Source: Planctomycetota bacterium
Lineage (GTDB): Bacteria; Planctomycetota; Planctomycetia; JALXBF01
Direction of reading: 5' to 3'
Length of the DNA: 39,564 nt
Assembly (NCBI GenBank): GCA_026991575.1
Contig: JALXBF010000162.1
Span: forward strand, 1-39,564
The notes under the pieces: model-generated
What the model saw: only the letters and a program-made list of their open reading frames with translations
What the model was told of the DNA's origin: nothing
Database searches by the model: none
Position numbers and translations under genes: made by a program
In this document: in pieces, positions 1 to 8,549 of the stretch
Numbering within the stretch: the stretch's first letter is position 1
How the letters are laid out: each line of letters begins with the position of its first letter

Positions 1-2
1 CG

Positions 3-452
3 CCAGGCACCGATGTGCGTGTCTATGGGGCGTTGGCGCTAGAGCACGGTACTCGGCGGTTGGTCGCGGTGTGGGGGCGGCGGAAAGATGCCGCTCTGTT
101 TCGGTCGTTGCTGGCGCGACTGGATCGGGTCTACGCGAAGAGGCGTAGGATCCACGTTGTGCTGGACAACGCTGCGATTCACAAGTCGAAGGCTGTGCGT
201 GAGTATCTCCAGCAAAAAGGCGACCGATTCAAGCTCTGGTTCCTTCCGCCGTTCTGTCCTGATGCGAATCCGGTCGAACTCGAATGGCAGGCCTTTGATG
301 CGGCAGTGACGGTCTTGCACAGCCGTGTCGACATCGACACTCTGATCGCCGACGCCAGCCGTTACCTTGCCAATCGCTCCCGATCCAACACACTACGTCA
401 CCGCGATCATCCGTGGGACTGGAAACCTACTGCTTCGCCTGTGCCCTCGTAA
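3..452 (+). mobile_element. IS630-type transposase, 3' part only
   Basis: The reading frame is open from base 3 and starts outside the window, so only the C-terminal ~149 residues are present. The segment HVVLDNAAIHKS followed about 30 residues later by FLPPFCPDANPVELEWQAF matches the second Asp and the final Glu of the DDE (RNase H-fold) catalytic core of IS630/Tc1-type transposases. The catalytic Asp appears in LDN and the Glu in NPVELEW. The first catalytic Asp would lie at or before the left edge. No terminal inverted repeat or TA duplication could be identified after the stop codon, so the right boundary of the element is unknown. Whether the missing 5' part is intact cannot be judged from this window. 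Family assignment is confident; activity is unknown. Confidence 0.85.
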
Positions 453-583
453 GCTATATGGAAAACCGTTTAGTAACCATGGCTGGGTGGCGTTCAGAAA
501 CGGCAAGAGTCGAGGTCAGAACCACGTGCACAAGAGGTAGGAGCGACCGGCGTGATGGCAGCGTTGCTCGCCGCGTCGCAGCG

Positions 584-1651
584 TTACCGTACCTCCACTT
601 GCATCTGACGAAGCGCTTCATAGACCGCATAGCGCCGTAGCTCGGCACGCTCCGCCGCCAATGCTCTGAGTTGTCTGATCAGTCCTGGTCGACCTTCATG
701 ACCAAACAGGACCGCTCGCTCCAGATCGAGTAACATCCCCTGTAGTTCCGCGGCCAATCTCCCGGCAGGATCCAACGCCCAGTGCACGGCATAGTCGATT
801 GCTATCGCCAGGAGCAGGGCAATCCAAAACCTCCAACTGCCTCGCTTGACCACGGCGGCCAACTTCCTGGACCGCGCAGCGACTCGGGACACGACGTAGA
901 ACAATGCGCGCTCCACGACTTCTGTGGCCAGCAGCACTGCCAGTTCGCGCGTCAGCGTCTCGAGCGGAACCTGGCCGAGCCTGGCAAGCATCGCGTTCCA
1001 GCACTCCCGCAGCTCGCCCTTCACGGTTTCCAGAAGCTGCTGCTTCTGGTCGGCCGAGAGCGTCGGGCTTTCCACCTGGATGTCGAGCGCCAGCTGGACA
1101 AGCAGCTCCGCTTCTGCGTCAATCTGCGCCTGAACGACGCGTTCGATCGAGCTGTGGATCAGCAAATTGAGCTCTTCGCCGGACAGCACCTGCTGCTCGA
1201 ACTTGCGTTGCAAGTCTTCGCGTCCATACCACAAGTACCGCAGCGCCGTCCACAGCGAGACCGCCTCCTCAGCAAATGCCGGCACGCTCGCTCTGGCTTC
1301 GCGGAAGAACCGGTGGATGTCGCGGCGCGCGTCGGTGATGGCTGCCTGAACAGTCCGTTCGCACTCGGCCAGGTGGCGCTCGACCGCGTCACGCCGGATA
1401 ACGAGTGTTGGCCCGGGTGGCTCAGCGACTTCGGTGCCAGTCACTGCAGCCTGTGGCGTGGCGGGCTGAAGGGGCACCACGTTGGGGCGGGCCAGCCAGA
1501 ACAGAACCCAGCCCACGATGGCCAGAATTCCCAGCAGCACGCATATCTTCGAAGCGACACGCATCTTGACGGAGCACATCTCCTGGATCTCTGCTCGCGT
1601 CTCCCTTGTGGAGTAGTTGTTGCGACGCGTGCTCTTCTGGGCCTTGGGCAT
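584..1651 (-). CDS. Two-TM membrane protein with helical middle, function unknown
   Basis: A 355-residue protein that I do not recognise. The ATG at 1651 is chosen because GAGGTGA lies about 8 bases upstream; the frame stays open to 1735 but without a better start. It has a basic N-terminus, a first hydrophobic segment at about residues 36-54 (ICVLLGILAIVGWVLFWLA), a mainly charged, helix-forming middle of ~180 residues and a second hydrophobic segment at about 274-292. A short amphipathic helical tail follows. This suggests an inner-membrane protein with a helical extracytoplasmic domain between two anchors. It runs in the same direction as the CARF nuclease gene to its right but is separated from it by ~450 bases, so co-transcription is unproven. 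No catalytic motif is visible. Confidence 0.7.
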   Translation of the reverse strand: MPKAQKSTRRNNYSTRETRAEIQEMCSVKMRVASKICVLLGILAIVGWVLFWLARPNVVPLQPATPQAAVTGTEVAEPPGPTLVIRRDAVERHLAECERTVQAAITDARRDIHRFFREARASVPAFAEEAVSLWTALRYLWYGREDLQRKFEQQVLSGEELNLLIHSSIERVVQAQIDAEAELLVQLALDIQVESPTLSADQKQQLLETVKGELRECWNAMLARLGQVPLETLTRELAVLLATEVVERALFYVVSRVAARSRKLAAVVKRGSWRFWIALLLAIAIDYAVHWALDPAGRLAAELQGMLLDLERAVLFGHEGRPGLIRQLRALAAERAELRRYAVYEALRQMQVEVR

Positions 1652-2098
1652 ACGGTTGCTCACCTCTTGACCTCGCCTGCCGGCAACCCCCGTCTTCCAG
1701 TGATACGGCCACGCGAGCGGAATCCTGACAAGCATCGCCTGACGTGCTGGCCCCCGTACGGGCTGAGCCGCTTACTCGCCGACCGCTGACCTCGTGCTCA
1801 GACGAAGCAAACGTTACGCAGGTGGCGAGCGGACGCGGGGCCGGAGGCGAGCGCCTCGGTAGATGACCGAGCCCAACCCTCCCGGCAAGACCGCCACGTG
1901 GGACGATCGGAAGACGGGCTACCTGGCATCGGTCTGCCGAAGAGCAGTCGCTGCGTGCCGGTCCCGCGGTGAGCAGGTGTCTGCAAGCGGATCAGAACGG
2001 CATTTCGGTCAGCGCGTGGTGTGTCCGACCGGTCTTCAAGCCGGCCCAACAGCAAGTGTCCGCGGTCGACTCGTGTGGCCGTGACCGCCGCCTGCGGC
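1652..2098. other. Intergenic stretch without a supported gene
   Basis: About 450 bases lie between the two-TM protein gene and the CARF nuclease gene. Short open frames exist on both strands but none has a plausible ribosome binding site plus a protein-like composition. I see no terminator with a T-run after the nuclease gene, no repeat array and no tRNA. Confidence 0.5.
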
Positions 2099-3598
2099 CT
2101 AGAAGAACTTCTCCGGCAGGCTTTCCACGAGCTGAGTTGCTTTCGATCCGCTGACGGTCACCGTTACGGTCCTGCCGCTGCCGGAGATGTAAGTCGCATA
2201 AGAGACGTCCCTGAGGCCGGCGGCGTGCCGCCTGAGCATTACCTCGACGCGTTGCCTGGCCACGTCTCTCGGCACACCGTCGGGGACAGCGGCCACGATC
2301 ACGTAATGCGTGCCCAAATCTACGATACACGTTTCCCAGCCGTTCGCACGATGCAGCTCCTGGAACCACTCAAGGATCCTCACCTTGCGGTCGCTCGACG
2401 TGTAGGGGCTCAGCTGACGGCCTGCGGTTGTCCTCGGCTGGCAAAAGCCTGGAAGAGCGTGCATCGATTGCCAGTGACGCAACGCCGCATCGACCCGCCT
2501 GGCAACGTCGGTCAGATTGGTGAGCCCCAGGAAACGGGCGAGGTTCTCGCAAAGGCAGCAAAAATCGCGGGCGTCCAGCACATCGAGGCTACGCGAGCGT
2601 AGCAGGCTCTTTTCCACGTCCGGAATCACTCGGTTTGGGCGCACGAACAGGTACTTCGCTGCCAGACCGCCCAGTTCCCGCCGCGTTGCATCCGCCTGGC
2701 GGTACTCTTCCGAAATGGGCCGCTCCTTGCTGACGAGCTTACAGTCAATGATGTGGACTCTGCCATTGCAGTTGACGACGATGTCCACCTCCTGATCCAC
2801 GCGGCCTTGCCTGGACCGCTTGACATTGGTCGCGATCTGGCTGCTGGGATTCTTCAGACCAAGCTGGCGGATGCAGGCGGCCAGGAACATCTCAAAAAGG
2901 AACCCGGGCTGCTTGGATGGACGCTGGCCAGCTTGTCGAAAAGCGACCGTCCAGATGTCTTCCTCCGGGCTTTGCAGGTCTGCTCTTGCCGGCAAGTGCC
3001 GGGCGATCTCGTCAACGGGCAGGTCCGGCACATCCTCGCCATACTCGATCACAGCGCCGTCGCCGGCCCAAAGAGCTTCGATCAACGTCCGCACGGGAAC
3101 GGAGTCGGTGATGGAGCGGGGCGGACTCCACGGCACCGCGCGGATTGCCCGGCCGTCTTCGGCTCGCTCAAGGACATACCACGTGCCACTCAGCTCACCG
3201 TAGACGGTAAAGGTGTTCGGCTCGCCTACGAAGCGCAAGATACCGGCCGTCATCAGCTTGGTGCCACCGGTTGCATTGAGCAGCCAGGTTGCGTTGGCCT
3301 GGCTCTTGAGCCATCGACCGACGCAACGCGTGACGTCGACAGGTTGCATGCCCCCTTGACGAAGCTCTGCGGTGACACCAAAGTGCTCACGTGCGATGCG
3401 TGCCAGTGCCCGCGCCGGCTGCGCCGAGCGACGTTCGTCGTCGGTGTGGTAGATGTAGACCCGTTCGAGCCAGGCATACGGCAGCTCGGTTCCGAAGAAG
3501 CACATCGAGGCAATGTTCGGCCAAAGCTGCTCGCTGGCAAGCACCACGAGCCTAACGGGGCCGCGGACGCTATGGAGGGCTTGCACAGGGGTCGTCAT
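2099..3598 (-). CDS. Card1/Can2-like CARF-domain nuclease with extra C-terminal domain
   Basis: This 499-residue protein has the layout of CRISPR type III ancillary nucleases Card1/Can2 (DUF1887-type). Residues ~15-145 form a CARF-like Rossmann domain: SEQLWPN at 22-28 and the ligand-loop signature NATGGTKLM at 108-116, the expected cyclic-oligoadenylate site. Residues ~165-225 look like the linker. Residues ~232-346 match a PD-(D/E)XK nuclease: FLFE (E236), QEVDIV (E270, D272), IIDCK (D285, K287) and a conserved-looking RRELGGLAAKYLFV. Family members usually have E-x-K where this has D-C-K. Residues ~366-499 exceed the usual ~370-400 residue length and form an unassigned alpha/beta-looking extension. 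Known members cut DNA or RNA when cA4 binds; that activity is inferred here. No cas gene or CRISPR array lies in the window. The ATG at 3598 has only a weak purine-rich upstream signal. Confidence 0.85.
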   Translation of the reverse strand: MTTPVQALHSVRGPVRLVVLASEQLWPNIASMCFFGTELPYAWLERVYIYHTDDERRSAQPARALARIAREHFGVTAELRQGGMQPVDVTRCVGRWLKSQANATWLLNATGGTKLMTAGILRFVGEPNTFTVYGELSGTWYVLERAEDGRAIRAVPWSPPRSITDSVPVRTLIEALWAGDGAVIEYGEDVPDLPVDEIARHLPARADLQSPEEDIWTVAFRQAGQRPSKQPGFLFEMFLAACIRQLGLKNPSSQIATNVKRSRQGRVDQEVDIVVNCNGRVHIIDCKLVSKERPISEEYRQADATRRELGGLAAKYLFVRPNRVIPDVEKSLLRSRSLDVLDARDFCCLCENLARFLGLTNLTDVARRVDAALRHWQSMHALPGFCQPRTTAGRQLSPYTSSDRKVRILEWFQELHRANGWETCIVDLGTHYVIVAAVPDGVPRDVARQRVEVMLRRHAAGLRDVSYATYISGSGRTVTVTVSGSKATQLVESLPEKFF

Positions 3599-3950
3599 GG
3601 ATCACTTTCCCTTCCGCTGCACACCGACGGTTGCGCACTACGCTTGGAGTTGGGTTCCGTCTGTGCGAGTTTTCGGAGCCACGGCCGCGGCCGTCGTCTA
3701 CAGGCATCCCCGTGCCGCCGGTGCCGTTGCTCTCCAGGACGCCTACCAGTCTAGCCTGTGCCGGTGGCGAACCACCAAGCCGCGCAGAGCCGAGTCGGTT
3801 CCTTTTGTGTATGCCCACCGCTGCTGCGACCGCGGGCCTGAGCGCAGGCTTTCGCCGTCCGCTGCAACAGGGGAGTAGCCGCTGGAGTCCTTAGCAAGCG
3901 TGACCGGGGCGATGCTGCGGGCGCCGCCAGGAGAACTGTGGTCTGCTAAC
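3599..3950. other. Intergenic stretch without a supported gene
   Basis: About 350 bases upstream of the CARF nuclease gene and downstream of the DUF1501 gene, both on the minus strand. It must contain the promoter of the nuclease gene, but I could not pick a convincing -35/-10 pair. There is a small GCCTG/CAGGC hairpin near 3838 with no T-run on the strand where a terminator is needed. Nothing else is visible. Confidence 0.5.
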
Positions 3951-5384
3951 CTAAGCCAGTACCTCACGCACAACCCGGCCGCCGTCGACCGTGGCGCGTT
4001 CGTCACGCCCGTTTAGCAGGAAAGTTACCTTGCGATGGTCCAGGCCGAGCAGGTACATGATCGTTGCGTGCAGGTCGTGGACGTGTACCGGGTTCTCGAC
4101 AGCGTACAGACCGATCTCGTCGGTGGCCCCCACGACGTGACCCCCGCGTACTCCACCGCCGGCGAGCCACACGGTGAAGCCGTACGGGTTATGGTCGCGG
4201 CCGTTGCCCTTTTCACTCATGGGTGTCCGACCGAATTCACCCCCCCAGATGATCAGCGTCTCCTCTAGCAGGCCGCGTCGTTCCAGGTCCGTTAGCAGTG
4301 CGGCGATCGGTCGGTCGCACGAGCGGCAGCGGGCGGAGTGGTTGGCTTCCAGGTTAGAGTGTGCATCCCACCTGCTGCCCGAGCCGCAGTACAGTTGCAC
4401 GAAGCGAACGCCCCGCTCGACCAGCCGTCGAGCCAGCAGGCAGTTGCGTCCAAACGCAGCGGTGGCCGGATTGTCGACGCCGTACAGTTCGAGCGTCTCG
4501 CGCGTCTCGCGGCTGAGGTCAACGGCCTCCGGAGCAGCCGCCTGCATCCGGTATGCTAGCTCGTAGCTACGGATCCTCGCCTCCAGCAGCGTGTCGTCGC
4601 CGCGGCGCGCGAGATGCTCCTCGTTCACCGCTCGCAGGAAATCGAGCTGCGATCGGACCCGCCGACGGCTAACGCCCGCCGGGGGATTCAAGTACAGGAT
4701 CGGTGACCCGCTCGGGCGTAGCCTCGTGCCCTGGTAGCTCGCAGGAAGGAAGCCGGCACCCCAGTTCTTGGTTCCACCGGGCGGATCGGCACCGTCCAGC
4801 AGCACGACGAACGCGGGCAGGTTCTCGTTCTCGGTACCCAGCCCATAGCTGACCCAGGCACCCAGACTGGGGCGGCCCGGCAGGACGGCGCCCGTGTTCA
4901 TCTGCGACACGCTGCCGACGTGGTTCAAGCCATTAGCCCAGCAGGAACGGATGACGCAGAGCTTGTCCGCGTGCTGCGAAAGGCACGGGAACCAGTCCGA
5001 GATCTCGATGCCGCTTTCACCACACTTGCGGAACGTGCGCCGACTGGCCATCAGCTTGTTGTTCGACACCCCCATCGGCGTGATCGGCACCTTGAAGCTG
5101 GCCGGCAGTTTCTGACCGTCCAGTTTGGCCAACGTCGGTTTCGGATCGAAGGTGTCCAGGTGACTTGGGCCGCCATCCATGAACAGCCAGATCACCGCGC
5201 GGGCCCGGGGACGCACGTGCGGTAGCCGCACGTCGGCTCCAACGTCGCGGGCTAGCAGATCGGCCAGGGCCATGGCGCCAAAGCCCGACCCGGCGCGCAG
5301 CAGAAACTCACGTCGGCTGAAAACCGGTACGCGGTGTGGCGGATGGCTCGAAGACCGGTCGGTGAACAAAGGACCGTCGCTCAT
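3951..5384 (-). CDS. DUF1501 family secreted protein (sulfatase-like fold), Tat substrate
   Basis: A 477-residue DUF1501 protein. Residues ~24-45 carry a twin-arginine signal, SRREFLLRAGSGFGAMALA, so it is probably exported folded. Family hallmarks include WLFMDGGPSHLDTFDPKP, GLNHVGSVSQMNTG, a WGGEFGRTP motif and a HDLHATIMYLLGLDH end. DUF1501 proteins have an alkaline-phosphatase/sulfatase-like fold, but their substrate is not established. The ATG at 5384 has GGAAG about 8 bases upstream. The gene lies 42 bases downstream of the PSD1 protein on the same strand, which is the usual planctomycete pairing, so the two are likely one operon with PSD1 first. Length is normal for the family. Confidence 0.93.
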   Translation of the reverse strand: MSDGPLFTDRSSSHPPHRVPVFSRREFLLRAGSGFGAMALADLLARDVGADVRLPHVRPRARAVIWLFMDGGPSHLDTFDPKPTLAKLDGQKLPASFKVPITPMGVSNNKLMASRRTFRKCGESGIEISDWFPCLSQHADKLCVIRSCWANGLNHVGSVSQMNTGAVLPGRPSLGAWVSYGLGTENENLPAFVVLLDGADPPGGTKNWGAGFLPASYQGTRLRPSGSPILYLNPPAGVSRRRVRSQLDFLRAVNEEHLARRGDDTLLEARIRSYELAYRMQAAAPEAVDLSRETRETLELYGVDNPATAAFGRNCLLARRLVERGVRFVQLYCGSGSRWDAHSNLEANHSARCRSCDRPIAALLTDLERRGLLEETLIIWGGEFGRTPMSEKGNGRDHNPYGFTVWLAGGGVRGGHVVGATDEIGLYAVENPVHVHDLHATIMYLLGLDHRKVTFLLNGRDERATVDGGRVVREVLA

Positions 5385-5426
5385 GCTAGTTGCTTCCGTC
5401 GGTACTGTTGCGACCGATGGTGGGCG

Positions 5427-7715
5427 TCAGTCAATGAACACGAACTCATTGGCGTTCAGTAACGCCAGGCAGAAATCTACCCACGCCGCGGCCGTCGCCG
5501 GCTCAATTCCGTCGATGCCCCCGTCTGGGCCAACGTACGGGACGAGTTTGCCGTTTCCATCCGCCGACTCGGCCGCGATCAATTCCCTTTGCCGCGCAAT
5601 GAACGCCAGCGCACGGCTCAGCTCTGCACGATCCGGCGGCCGGCCGAACGCCAGCCAGTAGGCTCGCTCGACGGCTGCGCCATCGCAAGAGCCTGCCGCG
5701 CGGTGCTGGAGGATCCGCCGCGCAAAATCCGCGGCGCACCGCCGTGCAAACCGGCTGTTGAGCAGATAGTGGGCCTGGGGGGGCGTGATGGTCACCGAGC
5801 GCCGCGTGCACGGTTCGTTGGCGTCCGGGAAGTCGAACGCTTCCAACAGCGGGTGGCGGAGGTTACGCCGTACCAGCAGGTAGACCGAACGACGCTGCCG
5901 CTGGGCCCTTTCAGCGGTCGGCTTCCAGGCGTACGTCTGGCTGATTCCCTCCGGCAGTTCCGGCCGCACCGCAGGGCCGAACATTTGCAGGTTCAACGTG
6001 CCGGCGACCGCAAGCATCGCATCCCGGATCGCTTCGCCAGTGAGCCGCTTGCGGTTCATCCGCCACAGGAGCCGGTTATCAGGGTCGGTCTGCCGGTTGG
6101 TCTCCGATGCCGCCTTGAGCCGTGGTATGGAGCTGCGGCGATAGGTGGCGGAGGTGACGATCAGCCGCAGGGTTCGTTTGATGTTCCAGCCGGAGTCGAT
6201 GAAGTAGTGCGCGAGCCAGTCGAGAAGCTCCGGGTGGGAAGGGGGGCTAGCTCGGCTACCGAAGTCTTCGGAGGTTTCCACCAGGCCCCGCCCGAACAGA
6301 TGCTGCCAGAGCCGGTTTACGAACACCCGGGCTGTCAGGGGATTGTCAGCGGAGGCAATCCACCGCGCCAGCGCCGTTCTGCGACCGCTGGAGCGGTAGT
6401 CTTCAAAGACCACCGGGTGGATCTCCGGCTGATGCGTGCCGCCCGCCAGTGCGCGCGGAAAAGCCGGCTCGACTGCCCGCAACGGTGCTCGCGCATTGCC
6501 GCGGGCCAGCACAAAGCAGACAGGCGGCGTGCTGACTTCGCGCACCGTCATCATCTCTGGCAGTTCGGGCGGCTTCAGGTGGGCGAATGCGTCCAGTCTT
6601 GCCTTCAACTTCTCCCACCGCTTGCGATCCTGCTTGTTCATCCGGCCTACCAAGTCGGCGGTGCTGATCTCCAGTTGGTTTCGAGCCAACGCGTACAGTT
6701 GCCGCTGCACAGGGGTGCGCTTCTCGGGTGGGGTGTCGATGGCCTTCTGAACGTCCGGGGGAAACTTGGCCCGAGCGTCCTCGAAGTGCCGCTGCCGGTA
6801 GGGCGCCTCGATGGCAGCCATCTGGCGGCGAATGGCAGCCGTGGCCGCTTCCCATGCCGCCTGCCGTGCACGATATCGCCGCAGCTCCTCGACAGACCCG
6901 ACCAACCGGTCCTCCGGCTGCACGGCGGCAAAAAAGGCTTGGAACGCATAGTAGTCCTCTTGCGTCAACGGGTCGTACTTGTGCTCATGGCACCGGGCGC
7001 ACTTCAGCGTCAACCCCAGGAACGCAGTTGCTGTCGTATCGGTAAGCTCGTTCAGAATGTCCTGCCGCCGACGCACCAGATCACGCTGGTTGTCCTCAAA
7101 CGGCCAGTGCCTCAGATACGCCGTGGCCGCGACGGCGTCACGGTCGTACGGGGCCACTTCATCGCCGGCGAGCTGCAACAGCACGAACTGGTCGTAGGGC
7201 AGGTTCGCGTTGAATGCCCGGATGACCCAGTCGCGGTAGCGGTATGCCAAAGGACGCAGCGCGTCCCGTTTGAAACCATCGCTATCGGCGTAGCGCACAA
7301 CGTCGAGCCAGTGCCGCGCCCATTTCTCGCCGAAGCGCGGCGAAGCCAGCAGACGATCCACAAGCCGTTCGTACCGATCTGGCCGACGGTCGCGCAGGAA
7401 CGCCCGCACGACCGCCGGGTCGGGGGGTAGACCGATGAGGTCAAAGTGGACGCGCCGCACGAGCACCACAGCGTCGGCTTCGCCCCATGGCTTCAGCCCG
7501 GCCAGGGCCAGCCGGTAGAGGACAAAGGCATCGACCGGGTCCGACGCAGGCAGCTCAGCTCCGACCCGCGGCGGCGGTGCGACGACAACCGGTCGGAAAG
7601 CCCAGGGCAAGTTGGCCTCAGTGGTCGGCGGGGTTCCGGAAGCGCTCCGGGAACCAACCAGCCAGACGCAGACGACGGCAACCGGGACTCGCCAGGCAGT
7701 CGCACCACAGCGCAT
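5427..7715 (-). CDS. PSD1-type protein: DUF1549 and DUF1553 domains
   Basis: A 762-residue secreted protein counted from the ATG at 7715, which gives a normal signal peptide (RVPVAVVCVWLVGSRSASG). The open frame reaches 7811, but its extra N-terminus is Arg-rich and unlike a signal. The DUF1549 part (about residues 60-290) includes PVDAFVLYRLALAGL, RVHFDLIGLPPDPA, ASPRFGEKWARHWLDVVRYADSDG and a CARCHEHKYDP motif. CxxCH could bind heme c or another metal centre. The DUF1553 part (about residues 440-745) includes NPLTARVFVNRLWQHLFGRGLV, FIDSGWNIKRTLRLIVTSATYR and PQAHYLLNSRF. The N-terminal cytochrome domain (PSCyt1) found in many relatives is absent. It precedes DUF1501 in a probable operon. 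The function of these pairs is not established; roles in polysaccharide breakdown have been proposed for the group. Confidence 0.93.
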   Translation of the reverse strand: MRCGATAWRVPVAVVCVWLVGSRSASGTPPTTEANLPWAFRPVVVAPPPRVGAELPASDPVDAFVLYRLALAGLKPWGEADAVVLVRRVHFDLIGLPPDPAVVRAFLRDRRPDRYERLVDRLLASPRFGEKWARHWLDVVRYADSDGFKRDALRPLAYRYRDWVIRAFNANLPYDQFVLLQLAGDEVAPYDRDAVAATAYLRHWPFEDNQRDLVRRRQDILNELTDTTATAFLGLTLKCARCHEHKYDPLTQEDYYAFQAFFAAVQPEDRLVGSVEELRRYRARQAAWEAATAAIRRQMAAIEAPYRQRHFEDARAKFPPDVQKAIDTPPEKRTPVQRQLYALARNQLEISTADLVGRMNKQDRKRWEKLKARLDAFAHLKPPELPEMMTVREVSTPPVCFVLARGNARAPLRAVEPAFPRALAGGTHQPEIHPVVFEDYRSSGRRTALARWIASADNPLTARVFVNRLWQHLFGRGLVETSEDFGSRASPPSHPELLDWLAHYFIDSGWNIKRTLRLIVTSATYRRSSIPRLKAASETNRQTDPDNRLLWRMNRKRLTGEAIRDAMLAVAGTLNLQMFGPAVRPELPEGISQTYAWKPTAERAQRQRRSVYLLVRRNLRHPLLEAFDFPDANEPCTRRSVTITPPQAHYLLNSRFARRCAADFARRILQHRAAGSCDGAAVERAYWLAFGRPPDRAELSRALAFIARQRELIAAESADGNGKLVPYVGPDGGIDGIEPATAAAWVDFCLALLNANEFVFID

Positions 7716-8300
7716 GATCACGTCCAAGGGCTGAGCGTTCCGTTCCGGCGTCGCGTAAGCGAGGACTCGACGAGGTCGATCACGAACGCCTGCAGCGTCG
7801 CGAAGCATCAAGCCAGCCTTATGTTAGGATCTGACCGCGATGGATGCAATTCGATTCGCACGCCCGGTCGCTGCGGGCGGTCGAGTGGTTGACGGCGGTC
7901 GTACGCCGGAGCATCTTGATCGGCCGGTTGCGTGGTCGGGAACGGTCCCGCTCCGCCCGGTCGTGCCGTCCGGCGCATTCGGCGTGGTTGCTCGGAAGGG
8001 GCCTCAGAAAGCGATTTGGCCTGGTGGTGTGGGGCATCGATGCGCGGGCCGCGCGCCAGCGTCGCGACTCGTGGTAATCGACCTGCTGTCGGCGTGGGGG
8101 TACCGCTGCAGACGGGCAGCGACTCGGCCGACGCAAAAAAAATCCCGACCGTCGGGCCGGGGGGAAACCCAAACGGTCGGGACGACCACCTGTCCCCTCC
8201 GTGGGTTCGCTACAGGACTGCTTGCTGTCAGCGCTAGCAGAGTCTCGGGTGAGGTTCGCTGAGCACTTCGGTTTTGGAGTCTGGTGTCGGTGGCTTTCCT
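7716..8300. other. Intergenic stretch, no secure gene, contains a minus-strand terminator
   Basis: This region is upstream of the PSD1 gene and contains open frames on both strands, but none has protein-like conservation features I recognise. The only clear element is the terminator at 8135-8182. The promoter of the PSD1-DUF1501 operon should lie at the left end of this stretch; I could not identify it with confidence. Confidence 0.45.
8135..8182 (-). terminator. Rho-independent terminator reading right to left
   Basis: A 10-bp perfect stem pairs 8143-8152 (TCCCGACCGT) with 8173-8182 (ACGGTCGGGA). On the minus strand the stem is followed at once by eight Ts (A-run at 8135-8142 on the plus strand). 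The loop contains a small nested GGG-GAAA-CCC stem. The polarity fits only a minus-strand transcript arriving from the right, yet the only secure gene to the right, the lipoprotein at 8721, is on the plus strand. It therefore marks an otherwise unassigned minus-strand transcript. Confidence 0.8.
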
Positions 8301-8549
8301 CTAGGTGACACCTCCGACTCGAACAAACAGCGTGCCATGGGATCCAAACGACAGCGACGAGATGGCGCAACTGGCCACTAACCAGCGTAAGCCGTGAGAC
8401 TTGAGAACAGCAACCGGCGGGCAACCGCCGGCTCCAGCATCCGCCAGCCACAGTGAACTGTTGCCCCACGGCAACAGCGCCAGGCTGCGCGGGGGCAGCG
8501 CACGTTGTGATCGGGCAACGCCAGCGGTAGCTGCGGTGGTCTGTACCAT
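8301..8549 (-). CDS. Possible small protein of 82 residues, function unknown
   Basis: An ATG-to-TAG frame of 82 codons ending ~120 bases before the minus-strand terminator at 8135-8182. The translation has a hydrophobic, Gly/Ser/Leu-rich composition (for example ALLPWGNSSLWLADAGAGG and RWLVASCAISSLSFG) that looks more like a protein core than an Arg-rich shadow frame. There is no well-spaced ribosome binding site (AGCAGG abuts the ATG), so this may be a gene remnant or part of a non-coding transcript. I do not recognise it. Confidence 0.25.
   Translation of the reverse strand: MVQTTAATAGVARSQRALPPRSLALLPWGNSSLWLADAGAGGCPPVAVLKSHGLRWLVASCAISSLSFGSHGTLFVRVGGVT

Noticed and set aside
1798-2055. 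Short minus-strand frame between the two-TM protein and the CARF nuclease
   Set aside because: Arg/Ser-rich composition and no start signal; not supported as a gene.
2753-3754. Long plus-strand open frame opposite the CARF nuclease
   Set aside because: The minus strand carries clear CARF and nuclease motifs; the opposite frame has no recognisable features.
5589-7430. Long antisense open frame opposite the PSD1 gene
   Set aside because: It is a GC-driven shadow of a gene with strong family motifs on the minus strand; its composition is Arg/Gln/Val-rich and it has no ribosome binding site.
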